Shown here one piece after another: positions 7,193-14,464 of a stretch of 14,475 nt of DNA; the first letter of the stretch is position 1, and each line of letters begins with the position of its first letter. Origin of the DNA: Clostridium sp. UBA1056 (GTDB lineage Bacteria; Bacillota; Clostridia; Clostridiales; Clostridiaceae); the NCBI GenBank assembly GCA_002316385.1, contig DCDL01000022.1:39144-53618 (forward strand). The letters are read 5' to 3'. The translations under genes and the position numbers were made by a program. The notes below the pieces were generated by a model, which worked only from the letters and a program-made list of their open reading frames with translations, did no database searches and had not been told where the DNA came from.

Positions 7193-8218
7193 TTATTTCC
7201 CTCCTACTACATCAAATACTGGAATATTCACAGCTTCTCTAAGCCCCTTTAAGAATTCCTCTTTTGGAAACTCATATCCATATGGTGATTTTGGATTTGA
7301 AGTTATACAAACCACAGTTATCTTATCTAGGACCTTTATGACTCCACCTTGCCTATGAAATCTATAAAGGCTCTCACTACTTATAAATAGCTTCGTACCG
7401 TCTTCCACAAGAAAGGTTATATTTTTATATAAGTTAGTAGAAGTCATTATGTTTTTAATAAGCTTGTCAGATACTGCACCTTTAATAACTACATGGGATA
7501 CTTGTTCACTTAAAGCTTCTACAATTTCTTTTGAAGCTTCTAAGGCAGTTAAAACCTCTAGTACTTTATAGGTACCATCTTTATATATGATGCCTATAGT
7601 TCCTGAATCACATATTTTTGTTGCGACATTTAAAATAGACCTATCTTGCTCATGGGGTAAACTTAATAGATCCATAGTATGTTTTGTCTCACTTATGACG
7701 GTCTTCATACTTCTTGATAGAGCGGCTCCTGTAGATAACACTGTCGCTTCTGTTATGGCGGGTGAAGCAAAGGTTTTTCTACTTAAAGCTCCATCTACTA
7801 TTACAAGGTCACACTGAAGACTTAATAATTGATCTTTTATATTGGTCATATATGAATTCACGGAAGGTCCTCCTAAATCCACATAGCCATCGCTTAAGGC
7901 TTTACAAATAACAACTTCTCCCATAGGAGTATTTATTCCTGTAGTTCTTACAATCTCTCTTGTGAAATCACTATTTAAAAGACATTGTTTGGCTGTAGCA
8001 ATTGCAGTTCCCTTTTCAATATATATCTTGGGTTTCTCTGTAGCCGTAACTCTGTCTAGCTCTTCACCATCTCTTCCTATAGAAGTTAGGCCAAGGGACA
8101 TGTTGCCCCTAGCCTCCTTCAATATATGGTTTAAAGTCGTAGTTTTCCCAACATTTTTATTCATACCTATAATAGATACACTTTTGTATGGTTTTAATAA
8201 CTTTAAAATTTCATTCAT
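7193..8218 (-). CDS. kamB: KamB, putative lysine 5,6-aminomutase reactivase subunit
   Basis: A 341-aa cytoplasmic protein with an N-terminal P-loop, GMNKNVGKTT at 18-27, and a Walker B-like strand, DLVIVDGA at 137-144. The overall look is of a SIMIBI-type nucleotide-binding protein. It always seems to accompany KamC in lysine-fermentation operons, and the pair is thought to reactivate the B12-dependent mutase. Two nucleotide-binding proteins next to a suicide-prone AdoCbl enzyme recall the diol dehydratase and MeaB-type chaperones. The gene starts 21 bp after kamA. Its ribosome binding site (AGAAGTGAT) is weaker than the GGGGG sites of the catabolic genes, which suggests lower synthesis, as expected for a chaperone. 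The exact reaction is not shown by sequence. Confidence 0.82.
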   Translation of the reverse strand: MNEILKLLKPYKSVSIIGMNKNVGKTTTLNHILKEARGNMSLGLTSIGRDGEELDRVTATEKPKIYIEKGTAIATAKQCLLNSDFTREIVRTTGINTPMGEVVICKALSDGYVDLGGPSVNSYMTNIKDQLLSLQCDLVIVDGALSRKTFASPAITEATVLSTGAALSRSMKTVISETKHTMDLLSLPHEQDRSILNVATKICDSGTIGIIYKDGTYKVLEVLTALEASKEIVEALSEQVSHVVIKGAVSDKLIKNIMTSTNLYKNITFLVEDGTKLFISSESLYRFHRQGGVIKVLDKITVVCITSNPKSPYGYEFPKEEFLKGLREAVNIPVFDVVGGK

Positions 8219-8239
8219 AAGATCACTTCTAACTAGATT

Positions 8240-9490
8240 CTAGTGAGCGTGTCTTTCGTTTCTTTCTAGTCCTGTTGGCTCTAAAGCAAGTTTCTCGCCG
8301 TTTAATAATCCAGCAACTCCAACTTTATGAACTGTTTTCTTACCTGTGCAAACATCACAAGTACATCCTGGAGTGTAGTTTGTTGGCTCAGAGTAAGTAG
8401 TTATAACTCCTTCAAAGTTTCTAAGTATTACTTTATCATGGCTTTGAGAAATTACATAGTTTGGCATAACTGGAGTTTTTCCACCGCCGCCTGGAGCGTC
8501 AACAACGAATGTTGGTACGCAGTATCCAGAAGTATGTCCTCTTAATCCTTCAATTATTTCGATACCTTTAGAAACTGGAGTTCTGAAGTGCTCTAGTCCT
8601 AATGATAAGTCACATTGATAGATGTAGTAAGGTCTAACTCTCATTTTAACTAAATCGTTAACTAATTGCTTCATTGTGTGAACACAGTCATTTACTCCTC
8701 TTAGAAGTACTGATTGGTTTCCTAGTGGTATACCAGCATTAGCCATTCTTTCACATGCAGCTTTAGACTCTTCTGTGATTTCGTTTGGATGGTTAAAGTG
8801 AGTGTTTAACCAGATTGGGTGGTATTTCTTTAACATATTTACAAGTCCATCAGTAATTCTTTGTGGCATAACTACTGGTGTTCTTGAACCAATTCTGATT
8901 ATTTCTACGTGTGGTATTGCTCTTAATTTGCTGATTATGTACTCAAGAACTGAATCATCAACTAATAAAGCATCTCCACCTGATAATAGAACGTCTCTGA
9001 TTACTGGTGTTTTACTGATATATTCTATAGCTTTATCTATTCTTTCCATTGGCATGCAGTCATCGCTTTGTCCTGCAAATCTTCTTCTTGTACAGTGTCT
9101 GCAGTACATAGAGCATTGGTCAGTTATAAGAAGTAATACTCTATCTGGGTATCTGTGAGTTAATCCTGGTACTGGAGAATCTGTATCTTCGTGTAGTGGG
9201 TCTTCTAAATCTGCAGCAGATTTATGAGCTTCTAATCCTGTTGGGATAGCTTGTAATCTTACTGGGTCATTAGCATTGTTTGGATCGATTAATGATAAGT
9301 AGTAAGGAGTTATAGCCATTCTTAAAGTTTCAAGACATTTTTTAGCTCCTTCTTCTTCTTCAGCAGTTAGTGGAATATATTTCTTTAATTCCTCTAAAGT
9401 TTCGATTCTGTTTTTTGTTTGCCATTTCCAGTCAAACCATTGCTCGTCAGTAACATTAGGAAATAATTCTTTTCTACGTGTTGGATTCAT
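8240..9490 (-). CDS. kamA: L-lysine 2,3-aminomutase KamA
   Basis: Radical SAM, PLP-dependent enzyme that interconverts L-lysine and L-beta-lysine (EC 5.4.3.2), the first step of lysine fermentation. The 416-aa length equals that of the C. subterminale SB4 enzyme. The [4Fe-4S] cysteines are Cys126, Cys130 and Cys133 in CSMYCRHC. Lys338 in APGGGGKTP is the PLP lysine. Asp294 and Asp331 match the residues that hold the lysine side chain, each offset by one from SB4. Cys376, Cys378 and Cys381 in CTCDVC fit the C-terminal zinc site. GGGGG lies eight bases before the ATG. The clear match to the clostridial catabolic enzyme and its neighbours makes an EpmB-like or antibiotic beta-lysine role unlikely. 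Confidence 0.98.
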   Translation of the reverse strand: MNPTRRKELFPNVTDEQWFDWKWQTKNRIETLEELKKYIPLTAEEEEGAKKCLETLRMAITPYYLSLIDPNNANDPVRLQAIPTGLEAHKSAADLEDPLHEDTDSPVPGLTHRYPDRVLLLITDQCSMYCRHCTRRRFAGQSDDCMPMERIDKAIEYISKTPVIRDVLLSGGDALLVDDSVLEYIISKLRAIPHVEIIRIGSRTPVVMPQRITDGLVNMLKKYHPIWLNTHFNHPNEITEESKAACERMANAGIPLGNQSVLLRGVNDCVHTMKQLVNDLVKMRVRPYYIYQCDLSLGLEHFRTPVSKGIEIIEGLRGHTSGYCVPTFVVDAPGGGGKTPVMPNYVISQSHDKVILRNFEGVITTYSEPTNYTPGCTCDVCTGKKTVHKVGVAGLLNGEKLALEPTGLERNERHAH

Positions 9491-9514
9491 TATTAGTACC
9501 CCCTATAATTTCAT

Positions 9515-9549
9515 ATTTATATATACATTTATATATACATTTATATATA
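9515..9549. repeat. 12-bp tandem repeat upstream of kamA
   Basis: ATTTATATATAC is repeated at 9515-9526 and 9527-9538, followed by an 11-base partial copy to 9549, in the 111-bp gap between kdd and kamA. It is very AT-rich and could hold internal -10-like sequences, but no -35 partner is clear. The number of copies may vary between strains. Confidence 0.75.
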
Positions 9550-9601
9550 AATTTATAAATTGATTAAAATATATTATTAAAATCTAGTATTAAATATGGT
9601 A

Positions 9602-10639
9602 TTAAACGTATAACTCTTGGAATATAGCTCTTAGAGTTTCATTCTCTCTTAACTCTTGTAAAGTTATTTCAGCATGTCCTTTAGTATATCCGTTTCCTAC
9701 TATCATAGTTACGTCTTTACCTACACCCTCAGCTCCTAAAGCAGCTTTAGTGAATGCTGTAGCCATTGAGAAGAAGTAAACTATACCATCATCTTTTACT
9801 GGTAATATAGTTGACATTTCTGTGTTTTGAACGTTAACTATGTTGATAGATACATCAACTTCTTCGCCGTTGTTGTTAGCTAAAGCTAAGTTCATTACGT
9901 CGATAGCTTTAGTAGCATCTCCGATAACTATTTTCATGTTTAAGTTTAATCTTCTTAATCTTGCAGCTTCTTCTTCGTTTCTAACTAAACCAATAACATT
10001 TCCTGTTGGTCCAACTCTTTTAACTGCTTCATAGCAACATAACATTCCTGATTTTCCTGCTGCTCCTAATAAAAGAACTGATTGTCCTGGTCTAACTAAT
10101 TTAGCAACTTGAGCTGGAGCTCCTGCAACGTCTAATGCAGCTAGTGCTAAAGTTTCTTCCATATCTTCTGGAAGTTTAGCATATAATCCGCTTTCGAATA
10201 ATATAGCTTGACCTTTAATTTCTACTCTATCGATGTCAGGTTTAATATCGATAATTTCTTCTATTTTAAGTGGAGTTAATGAAAGAGATACTAATGTAGA
10301 GATTTTGTCTCCAACTTTAAGATCAGTTTTTCCTTCTAATGCAGCTCCTATTTTAGCGATTTTTCCGATAAGCATTCCGCCTGAACCAGTTACAGGGTTT
10401 TGCATTTTTCCTCTTTCTCCAACGATTTCAAGGATTTTTGCTTTTATTTTTTCTACATCATGTCCAGCTTCTTCTTCGATTTGTGTAAAGCTTGCTGAGT
10501 CAACGTTTAATGCTTGAACATCGATAAGTATTTCGTTATCGTATATTTCCATAGTATTGTCTATTTTTAAAGCTGGTTGTGGTAATACTCCTGCTGGTGT
10601 TATTACTCTGTGAGTTCCATATTTACATCCTTTTTTCAT
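9602..10639 (-). CDS. kdd: L-erythro-3,5-diaminohexanoate dehydrogenase Kdd
   Basis: NAD(P)-dependent oxidative deaminase that converts 3,5-diaminohexanoate to 3-keto-5-aminohexanoate and ammonia (EC 1.4.1.11). The 345-aa protein has an N-terminal substrate domain and a nucleotide-binding fold with the glycine-rich GAAGKSG at 192-198, preceded by a hydrophobic strand (SVLLL). I chose the ATG at 10639. An in-frame GTG at 10648 is possible, but the ribosome binding site AAAGGAG runs into that GTG, whereas it is eight bases from the ATG. It lies between kce and kamA with gaps of about 100 bp on each side and no terminator seen, so it is part of the same transcript. Confidence 0.95.
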   Translation of the reverse strand: MKKGCKYGTHRVITPAGVLPQPALKIDNTMEIYDNEILIDVQALNVDSASFTQIEEEAGHDVEKIKAKILEIVGERGKMQNPVTGSGGMLIGKIAKIGAALEGKTDLKVGDKISTLVSLSLTPLKIEEIIDIKPDIDRVEIKGQAILFESGLYAKLPEDMEETLALAALDVAGAPAQVAKLVRPGQSVLLLGAAGKSGMLCCYEAVKRVGPTGNVIGLVRNEEEAARLRRLNLNMKIVIGDATKAIDVMNLALANNNGEEVDVSINIVNVQNTEMSTILPVKDDGIVYFFSMATAFTKAALGAEGVGKDVTMIVGNGYTKGHAEITLQELRENETLRAIFQELYV

Positions 10640-10743
10640 TAAAAACACTCCTTTTACTTTAGTCTTAAAAATTTTTCTACTTATATTGTTTATTATATTT
10701 TTAATCTTATATGTTAAAAATAACTTCTATATTATGCTCTAAA

Positions 10744-11568
10744 TTATAAAGCTTTAAGTCCTAATATTTCTCTTGCTTCTGCTGGAGTTGCAATTTCTCT
10801 TCCTAATTCTTTAGCTATTCTTACAGCTTTTTCAACTAGGTCAGCATTGCTTTCAGCCATAACACCTTTTGATAGGTATACGTTATCTTCGAATCCAACT
10901 CTTACGTGTCCACCTGCCATCATTGACATTGTAGCTAATGGGAATTCATTTCTACCTATTCCTGATACTGTGTAAGTACTTCCTGCTGGAATGCTATCTT
11001 TCATAAATACAAAGTCTCTTATTTCAGCGCTTATACCACCATTAACTCCCATAACGAAGTTGAAGTGCATTGGTGCTTTTATAAATCCTTTTTTATGAAG
11101 TCTGATCGCCATGTCAATCATACCTTTATCGAATACTTCGATCTCAGGCTTAACGTTTAACTCGATCATTTTCTCCCCGAATTCTTTGATTGTGTTCTCT
11201 GTATTAACAAATATTTCGTCTCCACCAAAGTTACAAGTTCCACAGTCTAATGTTGCCATTTCTGGACTTAAATCAACTGGTTGAAGTCTTTCTGCGTTGC
11301 TCATTCCTACAGCACCACCAGTAGATGGTTGAACGATAACGTCTGGACATCTTCTTTTAATTTCAGCTATGCAAGCTGCAAATCTATCTTTGTCTTGAGT
11401 TGGAGTACCATCGTCTTTTCTAACGTGAAGATGAATTATACTAGCTCCAGCTTTATAACATTTTTCTGCTTCTTGTCCAATCTCTTCTACTGTGTAAGGA
11501 ACATTTGGATTTTGTTCTTTAGTAACCTCTGCACCACAAATAGCTGCAGCAATTATTAACTTTTCCAT
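10744..11568 (-). CDS. kce: 3-keto-5-aminohexanoate cleavage enzyme Kce
   Basis: Zinc-dependent beta-keto acid cleavage enzyme (BKACE, formerly DUF849; EC 2.3.1.247). With acetyl-CoA it cleaves 3-keto-5-aminohexanoate to acetoacetate and L-3-aminobutyryl-CoA. The 274-aa length is usual. Metal ligands His46 and His48 sit in HLH, with Glu227 as the third. Other active-site positions known from the Cloacimonas enzyme are conserved: Glu14, Ser82, Thr106, Arg223 and Asp228. The start has a clear AAGGGGG site. BKACE enzymes vary in substrate, but neighbours kal and kdd fix this one in lysine fermentation. Confidence 0.97.
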   Translation of the reverse strand: MEKLIIAAAICGAEVTKEQNPNVPYTVEEIGQEAEKCYKAGASIIHLHVRKDDGTPTQDKDRFAACIAEIKRRCPDVIVQPSTGGAVGMSNAERLQPVDLSPEMATLDCGTCNFGGDEIFVNTENTIKEFGEKMIELNVKPEIEVFDKGMIDMAIRLHKKGFIKAPMHFNFVMGVNGGISAEIRDFVFMKDSIPAGSTYTVSGIGRNEFPLATMSMMAGGHVRVGFEDNVYLSKGVMAESNADLVEKAVRIAKELGREIATPAEAREILGLKAL

Positions 11569-11626
11569 TTTAAATCCCCCTTGTTTAGTTAAATTTTTAA
11601 CAATATCGTTGCAAGAAATCTTGCAT

Positions 11627-11650
11627 TTAATTACTTAATTACTTAATTAC
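11627..11650. repeat. Triple TTAATTAC tandem repeat over the kal stop codon
   Basis: Three exact 8-bp copies lie at 11627-11634, 11635-11642 and 11643-11650. The last contains the kal stop codon (TAA on the minus strand at 11649-11647). Gain or loss of copies would leave the Kal protein unchanged because the stop is in the copy nearest the gene. A short hairpin GCAAGA-AA-TCTTGC (11611-11624) sits beside it. Confidence 0.8.
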
Positions 11651-12027
11651 TTTCTTTTCTTATCTTTTGGTACTACGCATATTCCTGTTGCTTTACAAAC
11701 AACTATTGGCTCTTCTAAAACATCACAAGCTGAATCGTTTATGTCAGGTCTTGGAACTATTACTTTTCTAGCTTCAAAAGTCATTTTTCTTGATGTGTTT
11801 CCAACGTGTACGATTTCACCAACAGCTTCGATATAATCTCCAGCATATACAGGCGCCATGAATTCTACGTTTTCATAAGCTTTAAATAGCCCTTCATCTC
11901 CATCGTTTTGAATTAATAATTCTGTAGCTACGTCTCCAAATAATTGTAGCATTCTTGCTCCGTCAACTAGATTTCCACCGTAGTGTGCATCGTGAGAACT
12001 CATTCTTAATCTGATTACTGATTTCAT
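11647..12027 (-). CDS. kal: L-3-aminobutyryl-CoA ammonia lyase Kal
   Basis: Removes ammonia from L-3-aminobutyryl-CoA to give crotonyl-CoA (EC 4.3.1.14), which enters butyrate formation. The 126-aa protein has the hot-dog fold pattern of this small family, with the conserved HYGGNLVDGARML stretch at 15-27 and a C-terminal strand ending CKATGICVV. Its length is normal. The ATG at 12027 is preceded by a strong AGGGGG site eight bases away. It is the first gene of the operon and lies directly behind the lysine riboswitch, so the last lysine-specific step of the pathway is made first. Hot-dog proteins are hard to tell apart by eye; the adjoining kce makes the assignment firm. Confidence 0.95.
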   Translation of the reverse strand: MKSVIRLRMSSHDAHYGGNLVDGARMLQLFGDVATELLIQNDGDEGLFKAYENVEFMAPVYAGDYIEAVGEIVHVGNTSRKMTFEARKVIVPRPDINDSACDVLEEPIVVCKATGICVVPKDKKRK

Positions 12028-12097
12028 TTTCTTTTCCCCCTATAACAAATCGTTTACTTAATTTTGTTTTTTATGTATAACTTTATAGTATTAAAGT

Positions 12098-12139
12098 ATA
12101 TAAAATAAAAAATGGCATCGAAAATATTCAATACCATTT
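12098..12139 (-). terminator. Riboswitch-controlled terminator before kal
   Basis: On the minus strand AAATGGTATTGAA (12139-12127) pairs with TTCGATGCCATTT (12122-12110) in a 13-bp stem with two G-T wobbles and a 4-base loop. It is followed by TTTTTTATTTTA. It sits between the lysine aptamer and kal, about 80 bp before the start codon. Its 5' arm can alternatively pair with 12178-12166, so it is the expected regulated element of the riboswitch. Confidence 0.9.
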
Positions 12140-12187
12140 AGATAACTAATCTATCTGACCTACTCATGTAATGAATATCTTTCATTC

Positions 12188-12355
12188 CATAAATAGCTCT
12201 CCATGAAATATGGCAGTGGTAAAAATTTGTATTTTACCCCCAAGCAGCACACAATACCAATGTACCCTTTCGGCTTATAAATAATTCACTGTAACATCAG
12301 AGGGTATTCTCTTTGCCATTTATCAGCTACCAATTCATAAGCGCCTCTACTTATG
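12188..12355 (-). promoter_or_regulatory. Lysine riboswitch (L-box aptamer)
   Basis: An aptamer of about 168 nt in the kal leader. P1 pairs CATAAGTAG (12355-12347) with CTATTTATG (12196-12188). The junction has AGAGGCGC. P2 begins GCTTATGAAT (12342-12333) with ATTTATAAGC (12282-12273) and is followed by CGAAAGG. P4 pairs GGTAAAA (12238-12232) with TTTTACC (12224-12218). P5 is CCAT-ATTTC-ATGG (12213-12201), leading into GGAGAGCTA, the usual L-box 3' signature. Loop L2 AATACC (12308-12303) is complementary to L3 GGTATT (12258-12253), the kissing interaction typical of this class. The J2/3 and P2 sequences deviate somewhat from the common form. It precedes a lysine breakdown operon, where activation by lysine is expected. 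Confidence 0.93.
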
Positions 12356-12405
12356 CTTCTATTTTAAGTTTTTAAACAATTCATTAAATTATTTATTATG
12401 TAATT

Positions 12406-12434
12406 ATTATAAATCTAATAATTTAGAAATGCAA
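12406..12434 (-). promoter_or_regulatory. Sigma-A-type promoter of the lysine-fermentation operon
   Basis: On the minus strand TTGCAT (12434-12429) and TATAAT (12411-12406) are separated by exactly 17 bp. An A-rich stretch upstream could serve as an UP element. A start near 12399 would place about 45 nt before riboswitch P1. Confidence 0.75.
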
Positions 12435-12512
12435 TGCTTTTTTTGAATTTTTTTTAAAATCAGTATAAGTTTTTTATAAGTTTCGAATTTTGTCGTATAT
12501 AATATATCTAAT

Positions 12513-13052
12513 TTACTGTTTTTTTAGGATATTCATTGTTATCTCTCCACCCAATTTGTCCCATAACTCATTTATATCAGAGAATGATGATACAAGTTTA
12601 TTAATTGATATTTTATATTCTTCATCATTCCAACGATAACCACATCTTATACAATTAAATATATATCTTTTGAAAAATCTTTTTAAATTATTTTCAAAGC
12701 AAACTACTTTATACTCATTATACTTATTAGCAATTATAATGCATACTTTTCTTTGATGGCTTAAATTTATAATTAGACTTAATGTTTTTTCATCATAATA
12801 ATTAAAGTGAAAAGGATAATGCTTTTCACTTATGTCATCTTTCAATTTTATAATTAAATGTCCAGAAATTACTTTATTACTCTTTATATAAGCACTTTTA
12901 AAATGAAACTTCATAGCATTAGGCGAATATAAAAAATGCTTAAAATTATCTTTAATTATTATATAAGTCAATCGTCTATTATCAACCTGTTGTTCTGCCA
13001 AAGCAGACACCCCTAAAGGTAGGCCCTTAAGTACATCATCTATAGCTCTCAC
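12513..13052 (-). CDS. Unrecognised protein encoded after the CWB2 gene
   Basis: A soluble-looking protein of about 179 aa that I do not recognise. It is rich in lysine, asparagine and aromatic residues and has no signal peptide or membrane span. A CIRCGYRW stretch near 138-145 (two cysteines) is the only motif-like element; one CxxC pair alone does not define a zinc site. The start is most likely GTG at 13052, with GGAGG eight bases before it. A GTG at 13067 would contain that ribosome binding site inside the coding sequence. It starts 22 bp after the stop of the cell-wall protein gene and is likely cotranscribed with it. No clear terminator separates it from the kal promoter. Confidence 0.6.
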   Translation of the reverse strand: MRAIDDVLKGLPLGVSALAEQQVDNRRLTYIIIKDNFKHFLYSPNAMKFHFKSAYIKSNKVISGHLIIKLKDDISEKHYPFHFNYYDEKTLSLIINLSHQRKVCIIIANKYNEYKVVCFENNLKRFFKRYIFNCIRCGYRWNDEEYKISINKLVSSFSDINELWDKLGGEITMNILKKQ

Positions 13053-13074
13053 TTTAAAATCCTCCACTTTTGAA

Positions 13075-14094
13075 CTATTCTATACTTAAAACCTTAAATT
13101 TTTCCTCATAATTTACTGCTTCTAAAATTTTATCTACAATACTCTCACTAACTACTCCAGTTCCCCCTAAAACTAATACTTGATCAGATTTTACTCCCTT
13201 TATTCTTTCTAAAACCTTAGGATAATAAGTTCCTGATTCCTCCATAAGAATTATCGGGGAAGATGTTAACGCAGCTATAGGCGCTCCAACTAATCCATCC
13301 GGAAAATCACTTCCTGATGCTACATATATTTTGCTGAAATCAATGCTATCCTGAAATGTATTTAAAACTGCTACATTAGTTTCATATCTATCATTTCCAC
13401 TTACTCTAATAGGATTTTTATAGTTTTTCATATTTGCATTTGATATTACTCCATCACCACCTACTACATAGGTTACTGGTATATTGTTGCTTTGTACAAA
13501 GCTTTTATTTAAACTATCATATTCATCTTTATCTGTTAATAATATAGGCATTCCTAATTGAGCTGCTACCGGAGCTACAGATAGTGCATCTGCAAAATTT
13601 CTTCCAGAGGCTAAAACAATCCCATTAGACGTACCAACTTGCTTGGCCACATTAACTGCAGTTTCAAATCTTGTACTTCCTCCTAATCTTTGAACACTAA
13701 TTCCCATTCCATTTAATTGTGACTCCACATTTTTAGATACAACTGCATCTCCACCAACTATGTATGCTTTTGATGGTTTCAATCTACTTATTTCTTTTGA
13801 TACCACTACTGGTAACGAGTTATTTTCTGTTAATAGTATAGGTGCATCATACTTTTTTGCCAAAGGTGCTGCACTTAATGCATCAGGGTAGTCTGCTCCA
13901 CTAACTAATACAATGGTATTACTTCCACTAGACCACCCATTTTTAGATGTTTCAACCGCCGTTTCATATCTTGTACTTCCACCTAATCTTATTTTTACTG
14001 CATCTGCATCTACTCTATTATTAAATCCAAAAGCTACTGTACCTAATATACTTAAAGCTACAATTCCACTTATAATTTTTCTTTTATTTATCAT
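13075..14094 (-). CDS. Secreted cell-wall protein with three CWB2 repeats
   Basis: A 339-aa exported protein. Residues 1-31 form a signal peptide: basic MINKRK, a hydrophobic core and a likely cleavage after an Ala-x-Ala-type site (VDADA). The rest consists of three cell wall binding repeat 2 (PF04122) modules, starting RLGGSTRYETAV (36), RLGGSTRFETAV (136) and RVSGNDRYETNV (230). Each has later ASG or VSG, DALS/DGLV and VGGD/LGG motifs. In C. difficile three such modules anchor proteins to the wall by a secondary polymer. No extra catalytic or adhesive domain follows, only about 14 residues of tail, so it may be a wall-coating or scaffold protein. GGGAGGG precedes the ATG. The link to the lysine operon appears to be only proximity. 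Confidence 0.93.
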   Translation of the reverse strand: MINKRKIISGIVALSILGTVAFGFNNRVDADAVKIRLGGSTRYETAVETSKNGWSSGSNTIVLVSGADYPDALSAAPLAKKYDAPILLTENNSLPVVVSKEISRLKPSKAYIVGGDAVVSKNVESQLNGMGISVQRLGGSTRFETAVNVAKQVGTSNGIVLASGRNFADALSVAPVAAQLGMPILLTDKDEYDSLNKSFVQSNNIPVTYVVGGDGVISNANMKNYKNPIRVSGNDRYETNVAVLNTFQDSIDFSKIYVASGSDFPDGLVGAPIAALTSSPIILMEESGTYYPKVLERIKGVKSDQVLVLGGTGVVSESIVDKILEAVNYEEKFKVLSIE

Positions 14095-14342
14095 ATAACC
14101 CTCCCATATTTAAGCAATATTTTTATTTATATATCTATTCTATATTATGTATTTTAAATATTAAATAGATTTTTACAAATTAATATATTTTTTTACAGCC
14201 TAATATCCTTTTATTCATATTCTTAATATCATTAATTTTCTTAGTATAAAAATATTTCAGTTTCATAATATTTATATAGTAAATTTATTAATACGGAACA
14301 GTATAAGCTATACTTAATATATGCGATTTTATTATAAAAATT
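14095..14342. other. AT-rich upstream region of the CWB2 gene
   Basis: No open frame of note. TTTTTACA occurs at 14170-14177 and 14190-14197, two helical turns apart, upstream of the cell-wall protein gene on its side; this could be a regulator site. Candidate minus-strand promoter elements are too degenerate to call. A small dyad GTATA-AGC-TATAC lies near 14301-14313. Confidence 0.4.
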
Positions 14343-14408
14343 GGCTTTCACAAAATATATTACTAATCTTATATAAAATATTGAAAATTTACTTTAATAT
14401 TATTGCTA
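14343..14408 (+). repeat. Right arm of the 66-bp inverted repeat
   Basis: Aligns gap-free to the reverse complement of 1-66 with 58 of 66 identities, from GGCTTTC to TATTATTG. Similarity before this point resumes weakly after a 3-base gap (TATAAAA near 14331). It lies about 250 bp upstream of the CWB2 gene. Directly after it comes a copy of the CTAAATC/GATTTAG palindromic repeat. Confidence 0.8.
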
Positions 14409-14424
14409 GCGAATGCCATTTGCA

Positions 14425-14464
14425 TAAGTAAGAATCTAAATCTTTGATTTAGTTATTCGAACTT
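14425..14464 (-). repeat. Palindromic repeat copy, inverted relative to 3069-3107
   Basis: Reverse-complemented, this stretch matches 3069-3107 except for one extra base in the loop and possibly the end base. The core is CTAAATC-TTT-GATTTAG, flanked by TAAGTAAGAAT and TTATTCGAACTT. It shows that the repeat family in the 2958-3246 cluster is dispersed. The copy may extend past the window end. Confidence 0.75.

Noticed and set aside
10640..10648. GTG start for Kdd at 10648
   Set aside because: The ribosome binding site runs directly into this GTG; the ATG at 10639 has normal spacing.
11611..11624. GCAAGA-AA-TCTTGC hairpin as a terminator between kal and kce
   Set aside because: The stem is short and no T-run follows on the minus strand; the operon is expected to read through.
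12188..12355. Cobalamin riboswitch, since KamDE needs B12
   Set aside because: No B12-box is present; the helices, kissing loops and GGAGAGCTA signature fit the lysine class.
12480..12500. Possible Spo0A box (TTTTGTCGTAT)
   Set aside because: Only a partial match to the usual TGTCGAA core, and it is not placed convincingly over the kal promoter.
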